Program-made: the position numbers and the translations under genes
Notes under the pieces: model-generated
Databases searched by the model: none
Told to the model about the DNA's origin: nothing
What the model saw: the letters and a program-made list of their open reading frames with translations, nothing else
NCBI RefSeq assembly: GCF_014192105.1
Contig: NZ_JACHXK010000001.1
Coordinates: forward strand, 186,001 to 250,000
Reading direction: 5' to 3'
Origin: Paenibacillus phyllosphaerae
Lineage (GTDB): Bacteria > Bacillota > Bacilli > Paenibacillales > Paenibacillaceae
DNA: 64,000 nucleotides
In this document: piece after piece, positions 52,772 through 62,319 of the stretch
Layout: every line of letters starts with the position of its first letter
How positions within the stretch are numbered: position 1 is the first letter of the stretch

Positions 52772-54361
52772 CTACCCCTTATTCGCCAAAAATGCGGAAG
52801 CCTGTGCCTCAACCTCTGCTTTTACTTTATCGATGCCGGCTGCTTTTAATTTATCAGCCAACGTAGCGAACGCACTGTCCACATCTTTCACAATACCGAC
52901 GTAGATTGGGCTGGCGTACTGCGAAGATACGTTTTTCAAGGTGGCCACTTCCGTCTTCACCTTCTCTGAATTAAACGTGAAACCATTGTATTGGTAATCT
53001 GTCAAATAACTCGGAATTTGGTCGTGATGCTGAATATATTCGTCGGTCCATTCGGCCATCGGTTTGAAATAGTCCTTATCGACGAACCAGAAGCCTGCAG
53101 CATCCGGCGGATACGTATTGTCCTCGGATGTCACGCCTTCCGGAAGACCAAGCTTTCCGTCAGCGGTCACGCTGTAGTTCTTCCCTTCGATACCGAAGTA
53201 TACCAAATTGACATACGACTCATCTTCCATAATCAAGTCTAACGCTTGCATGGTGCGGTCCGCATTTTTCGAGCTTGCAGGGATGGAAATGCCATTCGCA
53301 GTCCAACTGCTCATTCCCGACTTCCCATCCAAGCCCAGGGTAGGAATCAGATAGGTATCAATGCCCTTTGCCTTACAAGACGACATAACCGAAGCAATGT
53401 CAATGGAATTGCCGAATGCCACACCTGATTTTCCTTCACAGAAGTTGTCCTTGGAGCGTGTTTTGTTCGAATAAGGGTTCTTATTCACATAACCCTTATC
53501 GTACCAGTCCTTCATGATCGTTGCCGCATATTTCTGTGCGCTTAACATTGGCTCATCCGTCATGGTAATCATTTTGCCAGTTGCATCTGCCATATCATAA
53601 GTGATTCCTTGGCCGAGCGGATCGCCCGAGTCGATTGGAGCACCTGGGTAATTAAACTTATCGTTCACCAGATATTGATATGGCGTAGGCAGGTCAAACT
53701 GATTGTCCAAGTTGAGCGGAATCATATCCGGATAATTTTTCTTAATTTCGGCGAAATAAGGTTCCAGTTCCGCAATACTTTTTACTTCTGTAAGGCCGAC
53801 TTTCTCCATGATGTCCTTACGGATAACGGCTACGCTGACTTTTCGGTCAGGTGTCGTCGTCGGGATCATGTAAGCTTCGCCGTTTACTGTAGCAGCAGTA
53901 AACGCGGCTGGATCCTGCTTCGCGACGTACTTCGGCATCAATTGTTTCATCTTTTCAAGATCAAGCGGCATGAATGCGCCTTTATTCGCTTCGGACACAT
54001 AGAAATTCCAGTCCGCGGCGAAAACGAAGTCGACGTCCTCACCTGAAGCGAGAATTAGCGGATACTTGGCAGCTACGTCACCCCAGCCAATATAATTCAA
54101 TTCGAGAGTGGCATTAATATCTTTCTTCAATTTTTCATTCAGGGCAGCCAATACGTCAGGCATTCCTTTGGGCGCCTCGCCCAGCAGATAGCCAACCAAT
54201 TTGACTTCTTTGCTATTGTCTGGCTTAGACGTACTCGTAGACGTATTTGATGAATCGGAAACGCTTGCATTTGGCGAGTTGCTGTTGTTATTGTTACCGC
54301 ACGCCGAAGCGACGAGCATCGTAAACAGTAGGACAAGCAGCAGCATCGAGTTCTTTTTCAA
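52772..54361 (-). CDS. Extracellular sugar-binding lipoprotein
   Basis: Binding protein of the 52-56 kb importer, 529 residues. Start TTG 54361 is chosen because GAGGAGGG stands 7 bases upstream; the longer frame to 54427 runs through a non-coding leader. Lipobox 'ASAC' with Cys21, followed by an Asn/Ser/Thr-rich linker, then an LplA-type binding fold. A hairpin and a cre-like site lie between the preceding permease gene and this start, so it can be regulated separately. Likely ligand: galactan or arabinogalactan oligosaccharide (inference). Confidence 0.9.
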   Translation of the reverse strand: MKKNSMLLLVLLFTMLVASACGNNNNSNSPNASVSDSSNTSTSTSKPDNSKEVKLVGYLLGEAPKGMPDVLAALNEKLKKDINATLELNYIGWGDVAAKYPLILASGEDVDFVFAADWNFYVSEANKGAFMPLDLEKMKQLMPKYVAKQDPAAFTAATVNGEAYMIPTTTPDRKVSVAVIRKDIMEKVGLTEVKSIAELEPYFAEIKKNYPDMIPLNLDNQFDLPTPYQYLVNDKFNYPGAPIDSGDPLGQGITYDMADATGKMITMTDEPMLSAQKYAATIMKDWYDKGYVNKNPYSNKTRSKDNFCEGKSGVAFGNSIDIASVMSSCKAKGIDTYLIPTLGLDGKSGMSSWTANGISIPASSKNADRTMQALDLIMEDESYVNLVYFGIEGKNYSVTADGKLGLPEGVTSEDNTYPPDAAGFWFVDKDYFKPMAEWTDEYIQHHDQIPSYLTDYQYNGFTFNSEKVKTEVATLKNVSSQYASPIYVGIVKDVDSAFATLADKLKAAGIDKVKAEVEAQASAFLANKG

Positions 54362-54383
54362 TTGAAACCCTCCTCTTTTTGTA

Positions 54384-54397
54384 TGAAAACGTTTATA
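54384..54397. promoter_or_regulatory. cre-like site before the binding-protein gene
   Basis: TGAAAACGTTTATA on the plus strand (TATAAACGTTTTCA on the minus) fits 13 of 14 positions of the cre consensus. It lies 23 bases before the TTG start, between permease and lipoprotein genes, a place where CcpA could act as a roadblock. Confidence 0.5.
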
Positions 54398-54437
54398 TAA
54401 ATCCCAATGAGGACTTATATCGTACACGAGAAGCTAT

Positions 54438-54470
54438 GCTCTGCAGAAACCTGCTGAGGTAGTGCAGAGC
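54438..54470 (-). terminator. Hairpin between permease and binding-protein genes
   Basis: 8-base arms GCTCTGCA (54438-54445) and TGCAGAGC (54463-54470). No U-run. It lies 14 bases past the permease stop and may set relative expression of permeases and binding protein. Confidence 0.5.
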
Positions 54471-54483
54471 TTAGGAGTAAGCT

Positions 54484-55380
54484 TTAGCCTTTGACGGCAC
54501 CGATCGTAATACCGCTGACGAAATATCGCTGAACAAATGGGAAAACGAGGACAACGGGACCCGTCGCAATAACGGTCATAGCGAGCTTGAATGTCTCTTT
54601 GGGCTGGTCGGCCGCTTGAATGTGCTGTGCCATTGCCCCCGTTAAGTTGATCGACGACAACATCTTGTATAGTAAATATTGTAAGGGTACCAGACTCTCC
54701 TTACTGGTAAACATCATCGCTGTCCACCAGTCGTTCCAGTAGGCCAAAGCCGTAAATACGCCAATGGAGGCAAGAGCAGGCTTCGTTAACGGCAGCACCA
54801 TCTGAAGAAAGATACGCAGGTCGCCCGCTCCATCAATCTTGGCCGATTCGATGAGCGGCTCTGGAACCGACCCTTGGATAAAGGCCCGAAGAATCAGGAT
54901 ATACATGACATTGAACATCGGCGCCAGAATGAGCACGAGATACGTGTTTTGCATATGAAGATTTTTGCTGATCCAAATGTAGAAGGGCGCTAGACCTCCA
55001 CTGAACAGCGTCGTGAAGAACAAGAAGAAGGTGAGCCCATTGCGATACTTGAGCTCTTTGCGGCACAGCACGTATGCGGTCATGGAAGAAATGAACAACG
55101 AAACCGCAGTGCCAACCACAGTGATGATCAGGGATACTTTATAAGCCTGAAGAACATCGCCTGGATACCGGAAAATAAATTGGTATGCATCTAGTGACAG
55201 TTCGCGCGGCCAAAACCAGTACCCATCCCGCAGAACGGAAGTTTCCGATGAGAAGGAACCTGCGACAAGCACGATAAATGGAATCAGGCAGATCAACGCG
55301 ATCAAGCCCACCAGTGTATACGAAATGGTTGTAAATACGGGGGACGCATTCAATTTATTATTGTCTCTCATACTTTGCAT
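54484..55380 (-). CDS. Carbohydrate ABC transporter permease, YtcP-like
   Basis: 298-residue permease with six helices. The EAA loop is 'IESAKIDGAGDLRIFLQM' and the C-terminus 'FVSGITIGAVKG' is typical of the family. 32 bases separate it from the LplB-like partner upstream. The N-terminal 15 residues are poorly conserved and a second ATG lies three codons in. Transcribed with the partner from a promoter probably between 56394 and 56510, under the two-component system encoded next to it. Confidence 0.9.
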   Translation of the reverse strand: MQSMRDNNKLNASPVFTTISYTLVGLIALICLIPFIVLVAGSFSSETSVLRDGYWFWPRELSLDAYQFIFRYPGDVLQAYKVSLIITVVGTAVSLFISSMTAYVLCRKELKYRNGLTFFLFFTTLFSGGLAPFYIWISKNLHMQNTYLVLILAPMFNVMYILILRAFIQGSVPEPLIESAKIDGAGDLRIFLQMVLPLTKPALASIGVFTALAYWNDWWTAMMFTSKESLVPLQYLLYKMLSSINLTGAMAQHIQAADQPKETFKLAMTVIATGPVVLVFPFVQRYFVSGITIGAVKG

Positions 55381-55412
55381 ATATCATTCACCTCTCGTTT
55401 GCTATTGACGAA

Positions 55413-56393
55413 TTAGAACAAGGCTTGGTCCTTATCATAGCGTCGCACCAGCCAGTTCGCTGTCAGAATAATGATCAGCGTCAGGACCGATTGATATACG
55501 CCGACGGCGGAGGCCATGCCGAAATCCGCAGAGCCAACAAGTGAACGAAAAGCAAGCGTGTCAATAATATCCGTTGCATCCATCAACGTGCCGTTGTTGC
55601 CAATCAGCTGATAGAACATATCGAACTCACCGCGCATAATGCGTCCAAGACCAAGCAGAATCAGAATAATCATCGTAGGTTTCAGAAGCGGAAGTGTGAT
55701 TCTCGTAATCTTTTGGAACCTCGTCGCACCATCGATTGTTGCCGCTTCATAAACCTCTTGGTCGATTCCGACAATAGCGGCGAGATAGAGAACGCTGCCG
55801 TACCCAACCCACTTCCATACATAAAGGAAGGGCAGCAAGAAGTACCAGTATGATGTATTCGAGTAAATATCCAGAGGTGCAATGCTGAAGTGAGCCAGCA
55901 TCTTATTCACGATCCCGTATTCATAGTTCAAAAAGTTATACACGAAAGCCGACACCGTTACCCATGATATGAAGTATGGCAGGAACATCATCGTCTGGGA
56001 TATCTTCTTAAACCATTTTCGGGTGATTTCCGAAATAAAAACAGCCGCGAGAATGGAGAACACCGTGTAGCAGGTTAGGAAAATCACATTATAAATGATC
56101 GTATTCCGAGTGACTAGAAAGGCTTTTCCTGATTTGAAGAAATACTCGAAATTAGCAAAGCCATTCCATGGACTCCCGAAAATACCGTCCCTATAATTGA
56201 AATCTTTGAATGCCATGATGATCCCCGCCATCGGAATATAAGCGAAAATAATGAAGTAGACCGCAATGGGGATAAACATCGCATAGAGTACACGATTTCG
56301 TTTTAATTCACTGAAGAGGCCTTTCTTTCTGCTTTTTGCTCCGCTAGCCGGCGCTGCGACAACTCGATTGCTTGCTTCGGCGTTAACCGACAT
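55413..56393 (-). CDS. Carbohydrate ABC transporter permease, LplB-like
   Basis: 326-residue permease. After a 30-residue basic tail, the first helix leads to 'IFAYIPMAGIIMAFKDFNY', the LplB signature. The EAA loop reads 'YEAATIDGATRFQKITRI'. The C-terminus 'VRRYDKDQALF' differs slightly from the GEEGIY/GEQGIW endings of the other two LplB-like proteins here, so this importer is from another subgroup. It opens the importer operon, 117 bases downstream of the histidine kinase stop. Confidence 0.9.
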   Translation of the reverse strand: MSVNAEASNRVVAAPASGAKSRKKGLFSELKRNRVLYAMFIPIAVYFIIFAYIPMAGIIMAFKDFNYRDGIFGSPWNGFANFEYFFKSGKAFLVTRNTIIYNVIFLTCYTVFSILAAVFISEITRKWFKKISQTMMFLPYFISWVTVSAFVYNFLNYEYGIVNKMLAHFSIAPLDIYSNTSYWYFLLPFLYVWKWVGYGSVLYLAAIVGIDQEVYEAATIDGATRFQKITRITLPLLKPTMIILILLGLGRIMRGEFDMFYQLIGNNGTLMDATDIIDTLAFRSLVGSADFGMASAVGVYQSVLTLIIILTANWLVRRYDKDQALF

Positions 56394-56510
56394 TTGATCA
56401 CCTTCCTGCTGCGTTGTTAGCCCTAGATCATCTGGGACTTTCTATACTTGTATTGTAAAACTTCCGCAGCGGGATCCATATCGGTTAAAGTTACGATCTC
56501 CTTTGATAAT

Positions 56511-58322
56511 TTAGGATATATTCTCTATTAAACTCCTCGAATCAGGCAAGCAAAGTGTAACCTTAGTACCGACTCCCGGCTCGCTTACAAACTGTACCCC
56601 GTACTGTATGCCGTACGAAAGCCGGATTCGCTCTTCAATATTCCGAAGACCGTAACCTCCCGCTTCCTTAGTAAGAGGGTCAGTGAAAAGTCGTTTCACT
56701 TTCTCTTCTGTCATCCCGATGCCATCATCCTCAATCACAATACAGAGGTTCTCACCGTCGGATCGTGCGCGGATGCATATCGTCCCGCTCTCCTCCTCTG
56801 TCTCCATGATCCCGTGCAGGATCGCATTCTCGACAATCGGCTGCAGCAGGATTTTAGGCATCTGGCATGTGAACAACTCGCGCGATACTTCAAGCTCAAG
56901 CTTGAAGCTTCCGTTATAGCGCATATTTTGAATGCTCACGTAGGATTCGATATGCTTGAGCTCATTCTCCAGCGTTACGATTTCTCGGCCATTCGAGAGA
57001 CTGAGCCGATAGAAGACTGCAAGCTCATCAACGATTTTGGAAATCTCACCCGAACTCGACTCGATCGCCATGACTTTGATGAGATTCAGCGTATTATAAA
57101 GAAAATGCGGATTGATTTGAGCTTGCAGCGCCTTCAGTTCTTTGTTTTTCACTTCTTGCCCAAGGGTATACGTCTCTTCCATAAGCTGCGAAATATTGCT
57201 GACCATGCCATTGAAGTTACGGGCCAGCTCCCCAATCTCGTCTTCGACAATAGGCAGCGGCATCAACTGGAAGTGGCCGTTCTTGACTTTACGGATATGG
57301 GAAATCAGTTCTCTAATTCTGCGAGTGGCCGAAGCCGCTACGAAATAGGAGATGATTAACGCGAAAGGAATCACGATCAAAAAAATGGTGATGATCCGAT
57401 TCCTGCTCTTGTTGCTGGATGCGAGTATATCTTCATAGGGCACAAGAAGCGCTACCAGCATGTCCGTATGCGGGATATCCTGCACACCAAAGAGCATCCG
57501 CTTCTTCCCAATCATCAGATGCTCATTCCACTCCCTGTCGCCAATCGGGTCAGAACTTTGCCCATCTAACATTGTCGCGAGCTCCTCCTGCGACAAATGA
57601 AACCCGTTGGAGGTCCCTAGAATATCAAGCCCCTCGTTAAATAGAATGGCTTGCGTGTTCGGTGTAATAACTGCATGATCAAGGACGGATTGCATGGCAT
57701 CCGGCTTGATTTGGGCTCTGACTATGCCATCAAACTGATGGATATTATGGTTTTTTGGAATTTTCCGAAGAAGGGATATATTGGAGCTGTCTGGATTCAC
57801 TTGTTCATCGATCGCGGATGTCGGCAGCCAGGCAAAGGAATCATAAGACTGGCTGTAACTGTCGAACCAGGGGGTAGATTCAATTTTGCCCATGTTCAGG
57901 TAATCTGGACTTTCTGCAGCTTTGCCTAGTCCTTCCTTCATATAAATTTGGAGCGTGGTAATGTCCTCATTATTCCGGAACTGACTTAGCACTTTCGCTA
58001 ATTTGTTGGCGTCCGTGCCCCAAAGATTGACATCCTCGTATTTCTTGGCATCCGTGCTCACGTTAGACTGGACCAAATCATTAAACGCGACAAAATTAAG
58101 AATCTCCGTGATCGCTTGGGCTTTGTATTCGATATAGGATTTGGTCTCATCAAGCATCTTGTGGGCCGAGAAGAGCATTTGGTCCTCATTCTCCTGCTGC
58201 GTGAGATTCAGATGGATCACTAAGAGCAGGACGAACGGGAGGCTGATGACGAGCAAGTAGCTTAAAAACAACTTACTGCGAATATTCAAACGGGATAAGG
58301 AACCTCTCTTCAGCATCGTCAT
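56511..58322 (-). CDS. Sensor histidine kinase, YesM-like
   Basis: 603-residue membrane kinase. Helix 1 at about 15-37, an extracytoplasmic sensor domain of about 260 residues, helix 2 at about 305-327, a HAMP linker, the LytS/YesM-type kinase box with the phosphorylated His in 'LQAQINPHFLYNTLN', then an ATPase domain with 'IVIEDDGIGM' and 'GYGLRNIEERI'. It overlaps the response-regulator stop by four bases (ATGA). It probably senses an oligosaccharide, directly or through the binding protein, and controls the importer at 52772-56393 (inference). Confidence 0.92.
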   Translation of the reverse strand: MTMLKRGSLSRLNIRSKLFLSYLLVISLPFVLLLVIHLNLTQQENEDQMLFSAHKMLDETKSYIEYKAQAITEILNFVAFNDLVQSNVSTDAKKYEDVNLWGTDANKLAKVLSQFRNNEDITTLQIYMKEGLGKAAESPDYLNMGKIESTPWFDSYSQSYDSFAWLPTSAIDEQVNPDSSNISLLRKIPKNHNIHQFDGIVRAQIKPDAMQSVLDHAVITPNTQAILFNEGLDILGTSNGFHLSQEELATMLDGQSSDPIGDREWNEHLMIGKKRMLFGVQDIPHTDMLVALLVPYEDILASSNKSRNRIITIFLIVIPFALIISYFVAASATRRIRELISHIRKVKNGHFQLMPLPIVEDEIGELARNFNGMVSNISQLMEETYTLGQEVKNKELKALQAQINPHFLYNTLNLIKVMAIESSSGEISKIVDELAVFYRLSLSNGREIVTLENELKHIESYVSIQNMRYNGSFKLELEVSRELFTCQMPKILLQPIVENAILHGIMETEEESGTICIRARSDGENLCIVIEDDGIGMTEEKVKRLFTDPLTKEAGGYGLRNIEERIRLSYGIQYGVQFVSEPGVGTKVTLCLPDSRSLIENIS

Positions 58323-59917
58323 TTGGCCATCCTCTCGCGATATTCGGACGGCGTGCAGCCCGCATATCGCTTAAAGAAGGTGGCGAAATAATTGGCATCT
58401 ACGAAGCCAAGACGTATTGCGACCTCATAAAGCTTGATGTCCCGCTCCCTGAGCATTTCCTTGGCCCGCTCGTAACGTGTCTGGTTAATAAATTCCTTAA
58501 TCGTCTGTCCGCACTGCTTCTTGAAATAAGAGCAAAGATACGTCTCACTTAGGTTCACATGATATGCTATCGCCTGCACCGTGAAGCCCTTTTCATGAAA
58601 ATGGCTGTGAATATATCGCATGATCTCTCTCATTTTGCTTGGCATTGATGAGTTGTCATCCAGTTTATCCTCAAAAGGAGTTAAGAAGGAAAGTACATAG
58701 GCATGCAGCTTAGACAAGGATGGAATGGCGTCCATCTCGCGCCAAATGTATCTGCGCTCCGCGTCCTCTGTCTGATCGGTGACCCCCTGTGCTGCAGCAA
58801 CTTCCATAATCGCGAGCAAAAACTGAAAATACGTATCTTTCACTCTGGCGATATCACGGTCTTTTCGCTTCAAGGCTCTTTCCGTGTGTTGCTCTATACG
58901 CTGACATACACTGCGTGTGTCACCGCGGCGAAGTTCATCGCGGAGCCCGCGTATCCCTTCCCAATCCATCTCGAGCGTTCCGAAGCGAATGTCGGAATGA
59001 TAGAAGAAAGGATGCCGATCCTCCTGGTAGAATTGCATGATTCCTGCATGAAACGCCTTCTCATAGGACCTTGGAATTTCAGCGATCGTTCGGGCCGTTA
59101 CGCCAATTCCCATACAGAAATCGATATCCTTCCCGATGACTTGGCGCAGTGTTCTTGATAACCGGTCGACAACCTCCCTATCTTTGCGATAGCTGCCGTC
59201 GTAATCGCCTGGAAGCACGAACACGAGCCAATTGTTCGTATCGAAGCCAAACAAAGCCCCTCCGGTTTCAGCCGCATCGATCAAGCATAGTTCCTGCAGC
59301 ATCCGCTCTTGAACACCGGCCGGATCCTCCGGGATAACCGAGGCATTCCAATGAAGAGAAGCCACCCCCACCGTATAAGGACCCGCCGTCGGAAGCAAGA
59401 ATGTTTCTGTGCTTTGGAGTGCCTGCTCAATATGAGCGGATTGCGGTTGTTTAACCATTTTGCGGACCATCTCCTGCCTTAGGAAAGGGAGACTACGGTC
59501 AACGTGCTCCTGCAGGCGTTTCTGCTCGGAACTCAGCAACTCTTCTTCCCGGCATAACAGGATGGCATCCTCCACGGCCTGGCGGACTTCTTCCAAATTA
59601 ATTGGTTTCTCGATGTATGTCAGCGCTTTCAGCTGAATGGCTGATTTTAAGTATTCCTTATCGGAGAAGCCGCTGAGGAATATAATTTTGCAATTCGGGT
59701 CGTGTTTCCGATACGTCTTGGCGAATTCGATGCCATCCATCTTGGGCATCTTCACATCGCACAATACGATATCAGGTTCAAACTCCAACGCGAGTTCGAG
59801 CGCTACTTGCCCGTTCTTGGCCATAGAGAGCTCAAGTATACCCATCTCTTCCCATGGCACATACTTCTTCAGAAATTCTCTCGTTCTTTCCTCATCATCC
59901 ACAATAAGCAGCTTCAC
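58319..59917 (-). CDS. Response regulator, YesN-like (receiver plus AraC HTH)
   Basis: 532-residue cytoplasmic regulator. The N-terminal receiver has 'LLIVDDEERTRE' (acidic pocket), phosphorylated Asp in 'DIVLCDVKMPKMDGIEF' and the conserved Lys in 'YIEKPI'. A long middle region follows. The AraC helix-turn-helix pair is at the C-terminus ('YLCSYFKKQCGQTIKEFI', 'GFVDANYFATFFKRYAG', 'TPSEYRERM'). The start is GTG 59917. It is the first gene of the two-component operon, ahead of the YesM-like kinase. Confidence 0.92.
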   Translation of the reverse strand: MKLLIVDDEERTREFLKKYVPWEEMGILELSMAKNGQVALELALEFEPDIVLCDVKMPKMDGIEFAKTYRKHDPNCKIIFLSGFSDKEYLKSAIQLKALTYIEKPINLEEVRQAVEDAILLCREEELLSSEQKRLQEHVDRSLPFLRQEMVRKMVKQPQSAHIEQALQSTETFLLPTAGPYTVGVASLHWNASVIPEDPAGVQERMLQELCLIDAAETGGALFGFDTNNWLVFVLPGDYDGSYRKDREVVDRLSRTLRQVIGKDIDFCMGIGVTARTIAEIPRSYEKAFHAGIMQFYQEDRHPFFYHSDIRFGTLEMDWEGIRGLRDELRRGDTRSVCQRIEQHTERALKRKDRDIARVKDTYFQFLLAIMEVAAAQGVTDQTEDAERRYIWREMDAIPSLSKLHAYVLSFLTPFEDKLDDNSSMPSKMREIMRYIHSHFHEKGFTVQAIAYHVNLSETYLCSYFKKQCGQTIKEFINQTRYERAKEMLRERDIKLYEVAIRLGFVDANYFATFFKRYAGCTPSEYRERMAK

Positions 59918-60080
59918 TTTTGTTGGCCCCCTTGTGTAACCTGGCGCAATCTTGCACCTGCCTCTACTATATTATAAGGGATATCGCACTATGAAAAGTT
60001 AGGATTATCTTTGATTTTCTTAGATATAAATTAAAAACTCCAGTCATTGGAAACTCCATGCAGGTACCCAAGTGCAAGAA
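59918..60080 (-). promoter_or_regulatory. Upstream region of the two-component operon
   Basis: A perfect -10 box TATAAT occurs on the minus strand at 59971-59976, about 54 bases before the GTG start; the matching -35 is weak (ACTTTT, 17 bases upstream). Nothing else recognisable. Confidence 0.45.
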
Positions 60081-60128
60081 AATATTCAAGGACAGACTGC
60101 TCATTAGAGTAGTCTGTCCTTGAATATT
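60081..60128 (-). terminator. Long hairpin terminator after the cellulase-like gene
   Basis: Perfect 18-base inverted repeat (60081-60098 against 60111-60128) with a 12-base loop, 50 bases past the hydrolase stop. Its symmetry would also block transcription from the other side. Confidence 0.75.
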
Positions 60129-60177
60129 CTCAATTCTTCTGCTTATCGACTGCGTCCGTCTCCACTAAAGATGTTAC

Positions 60178-61473
60178 TTACGAGCCTTGAATGAATGCAT
60201 TCATCCGCTGCTGCCACGGCACATCATGCCAGAATGGATGGTGCGGAGCGCAGTTCGAACAGAGTACCATACCCCAGAAACCTAATTCCATGCCCTTCCG
60301 GATGGCGTATTCCGCAAGGAATTTCCCTACTGGCCCCTCCTCGAAGGTTCCATGCAAAGGGGTGTAGCCAACGTATCCTTCACCGACGACGACAGGCGCA
60401 CCGTTCTGCTTGGCCCACCAGGCGACGTCTGCGAACCGCTGGTCCGTTTTTTGCTGCATCGCGATCTTATGCGCACTGTAGCGTTCGTACAGAAACAAGT
60501 CCCATTTATCCGGATTGGTCCAATCATGCAAATAGAACAGCCGCAGACCGATGGGGTTCCCCTGAAGTCTCCATTCCTCTCCGGCCGGTAATTGGTAAGA
60601 ATCGAACGGCGGCGCGTCCTCGCGGAGCAGCGAGATCACGCGAGAATTCGGAAAAGGCACCGTCTCGTCCCAAATTCCTGTCTCATCCATCAGCTCCTGA
60701 AGAACGCCGTTCAGATACAAGTGGAACTGGGCCACCTGAGCGTTCTTGGCGACAACCTGCTTCGGATAGTCGTGTATCAGCACATGGCTGACCGAAATCA
60801 TCGTATCGGCATGCCGGGTCTGAAGAAGCCCAAGGGCTTCCTCGATAAAGGGTTGCATATGTGCCAATAACGGCGTCTTATCTTCGAATCCGATGCCTTG
60901 ATCGAGGCCGACTTGCGTCAACCCACCGAATTCCAACTCATTATGAAGCTCTGCAAAAGCAATCTGCTTCCCATATCCTTCTTCCTTCAGGAAGCTGATG
61001 AGCTGATCCATCGAACGAGCCAGCGTAAGGAAGCGGTCTTGCGGCGGAATCGCAGCAAGCTCATCCGCAAGCTCTGCGGTCGCTAGGAAGCTCGGGCTTT
61101 GCTGATACTCCCACGAGGACAGGATAATATAGCAGTTATGGGCCTTAGCCTGGCGGAATAGTTCAAGCAGATGCGCATGCCCGTCCAACTCGCCCCCGCC
61201 GGCACAATTGTACCAGCGCGTTCGTTTGCCGACTTCCCCCAGGTTGCCGAAGCGAAGCGGTCCCTTCCGTCTGCCGTTCGCATCGAACAGAAAGAATGGC
61301 ATCGCACAAATGCGGATCGTATTATAACCCCGCTCCACTAATTCAACGAACCGGGCTCCGAGATCGCTATAGGGCTCGCCAGGCATCGTCATCGTGTACC
61401 AAGAAAAATCCCACAACGAGATCGTAAGCTTGCGGGGGAGATGCTGCGGAATTAATGGCGTATCCTTTTCCAT
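60178..61473 (-). CDS. Cellulase-like (clan A, beta/alpha barrel) glycoside hydrolase
   Basis: Cytoplasmic hydrolase of 431 residues without signal peptide. ATG 61473 is chosen because GAGGTG is 7 bases upstream; GTG 61482 is possible. The fold is read from a GH5-like pattern: 'YNTIRICAMPFFLF', acid/base Glu in 'IAFAELHNELEFGG', and nucleophile Glu in 'PVVVGEGYVGYTP', near the ends of barrel strands 4 and 7. It matches the 'cellulase-like' group often encoded beside sugar importers. Its natural substrate is unknown. It lies 42 bases after the MalG-like permease gene and is the last gene of that operon. Confidence 0.75.
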   Translation of the reverse strand: MEKDTPLIPQHLPRKLTISLWDFSWYTMTMPGEPYSDLGARFVELVERGYNTIRICAMPFFLFDANGRRKGPLRFGNLGEVGKRTRWYNCAGGGELDGHAHLLELFRQAKAHNCYIILSSWEYQQSPSFLATAELADELAAIPPQDRFLTLARSMDQLISFLKEEGYGKQIAFAELHNELEFGGLTQVGLDQGIGFEDKTPLLAHMQPFIEEALGLLQTRHADTMISVSHVLIHDYPKQVVAKNAQVAQFHLYLNGVLQELMDETGIWDETVPFPNSRVISLLREDAPPFDSYQLPAGEEWRLQGNPIGLRLFYLHDWTNPDKWDLFLYERYSAHKIAMQQKTDQRFADVAWWAKQNGAPVVVGEGYVGYTPLHGTFEEGPVGKFLAEYAIRKGMELGFWGMVLCSNCAPHHPFWHDVPWQQRMNAFIQGS

Positions 61474-61515
61474 ATTGGTCACCTCGACTAGATACTAAAA
61501 AACCAAGACTAACAA

Positions 61516-62319
61516 TTAACCTTTTACTGCCCCTGCAGTGATTCCTTTAATGAAGGTGCGGCTGCCAATCAGGAACACGATCAGCACTGGCAGCGTCGCC
61601 ATTGCGAGCGCCGCCATCCGTGCGCCGTAGTCGGTCCTGTGCACGATGCCCAGCGTGGAGATGAACACCGGCAGCGTGAACGATTTGGCATTATTAATCG
61701 TTACCAACGGCAGCAAGTAATTGTTCCATGACCACAGGAACACGAGCGTAGATAAGGTAGCGATTCCCGGCTTGATGAGCGGCAGGGCAATGTTGAAGAA
61801 AATCCTCGGCTCCGAAGCCCCGTCGATGCGCGCGCACTCAAGAATCTCGCCGGGCACCGTATCGCGGATAAACTGAACCATAAAGAATGCTCCGAACGAC
61901 CAGGCGCTCCATGTGAGAATAACAGGCATCAGCGTATTACCGAATCCCATATGACGCATCTCGATAATATAGCCGATAAGACCGACCTGTGCGGGTACCA
62001 TCATCGTAATAATGATGAAGTAGTTCAGGGTATTCCTCAATTTGAACTGGAACTTCGCCACCGCGTAGCCGATCAAGGTGCTGGTCAGGACGCCGAGCAC
62101 CACAGACCCGATGGAGACGGTCAAGCTGTTCGCGTAGACACGGAGAAAGTCGGTCTTGAAGACGGTCCGCAAATTCTCGAGCAGAAAATCGGACGGGATG
62201 AGCGGTAATCCTTTGAATATATTCTCCGAGTAATACGTCGACATCATGATCATCACATAGAACGGGAACAGCGAGATGACCGTAATCGCACCGATAAACA
62301 ACCACTTGACGATCCTCAT
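61516..62319 (-). CDS. Carbohydrate ABC transporter permease, MalG-like
   Basis: 267-residue permease of the CUT1 class. The EAA loop is 'LECARIDGASEPRIFFNIALPLIKPGI', close to the MalG consensus. 'MVPAQVGLIGYIIEM' is another family mark. The C-terminus 'FIKGITAGAVKG' is typical. ATG overlaps the MalF-like stop by four bases. This importer belongs to a different branch from the LplB/YtcP systems elsewhere in the window. Confidence 0.9.
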   Translation of the reverse strand: MRIVKWLFIGAITVISLFPFYVMIMMSTYYSENIFKGLPLIPSDFLLENLRTVFKTDFLRVYANSLTVSIGSVVLGVLTSTLIGYAVAKFQFKLRNTLNYFIIITMMVPAQVGLIGYIIEMRHMGFGNTLMPVILTWSAWSFGAFFMVQFIRDTVPGEILECARIDGASEPRIFFNIALPLIKPGIATLSTLVFLWSWNNYLLPLVTINNAKSFTLPVFISTLGIVHRTDYGARMAALAMATLPVLIVFLIGSRTFIKGITAGAVKG

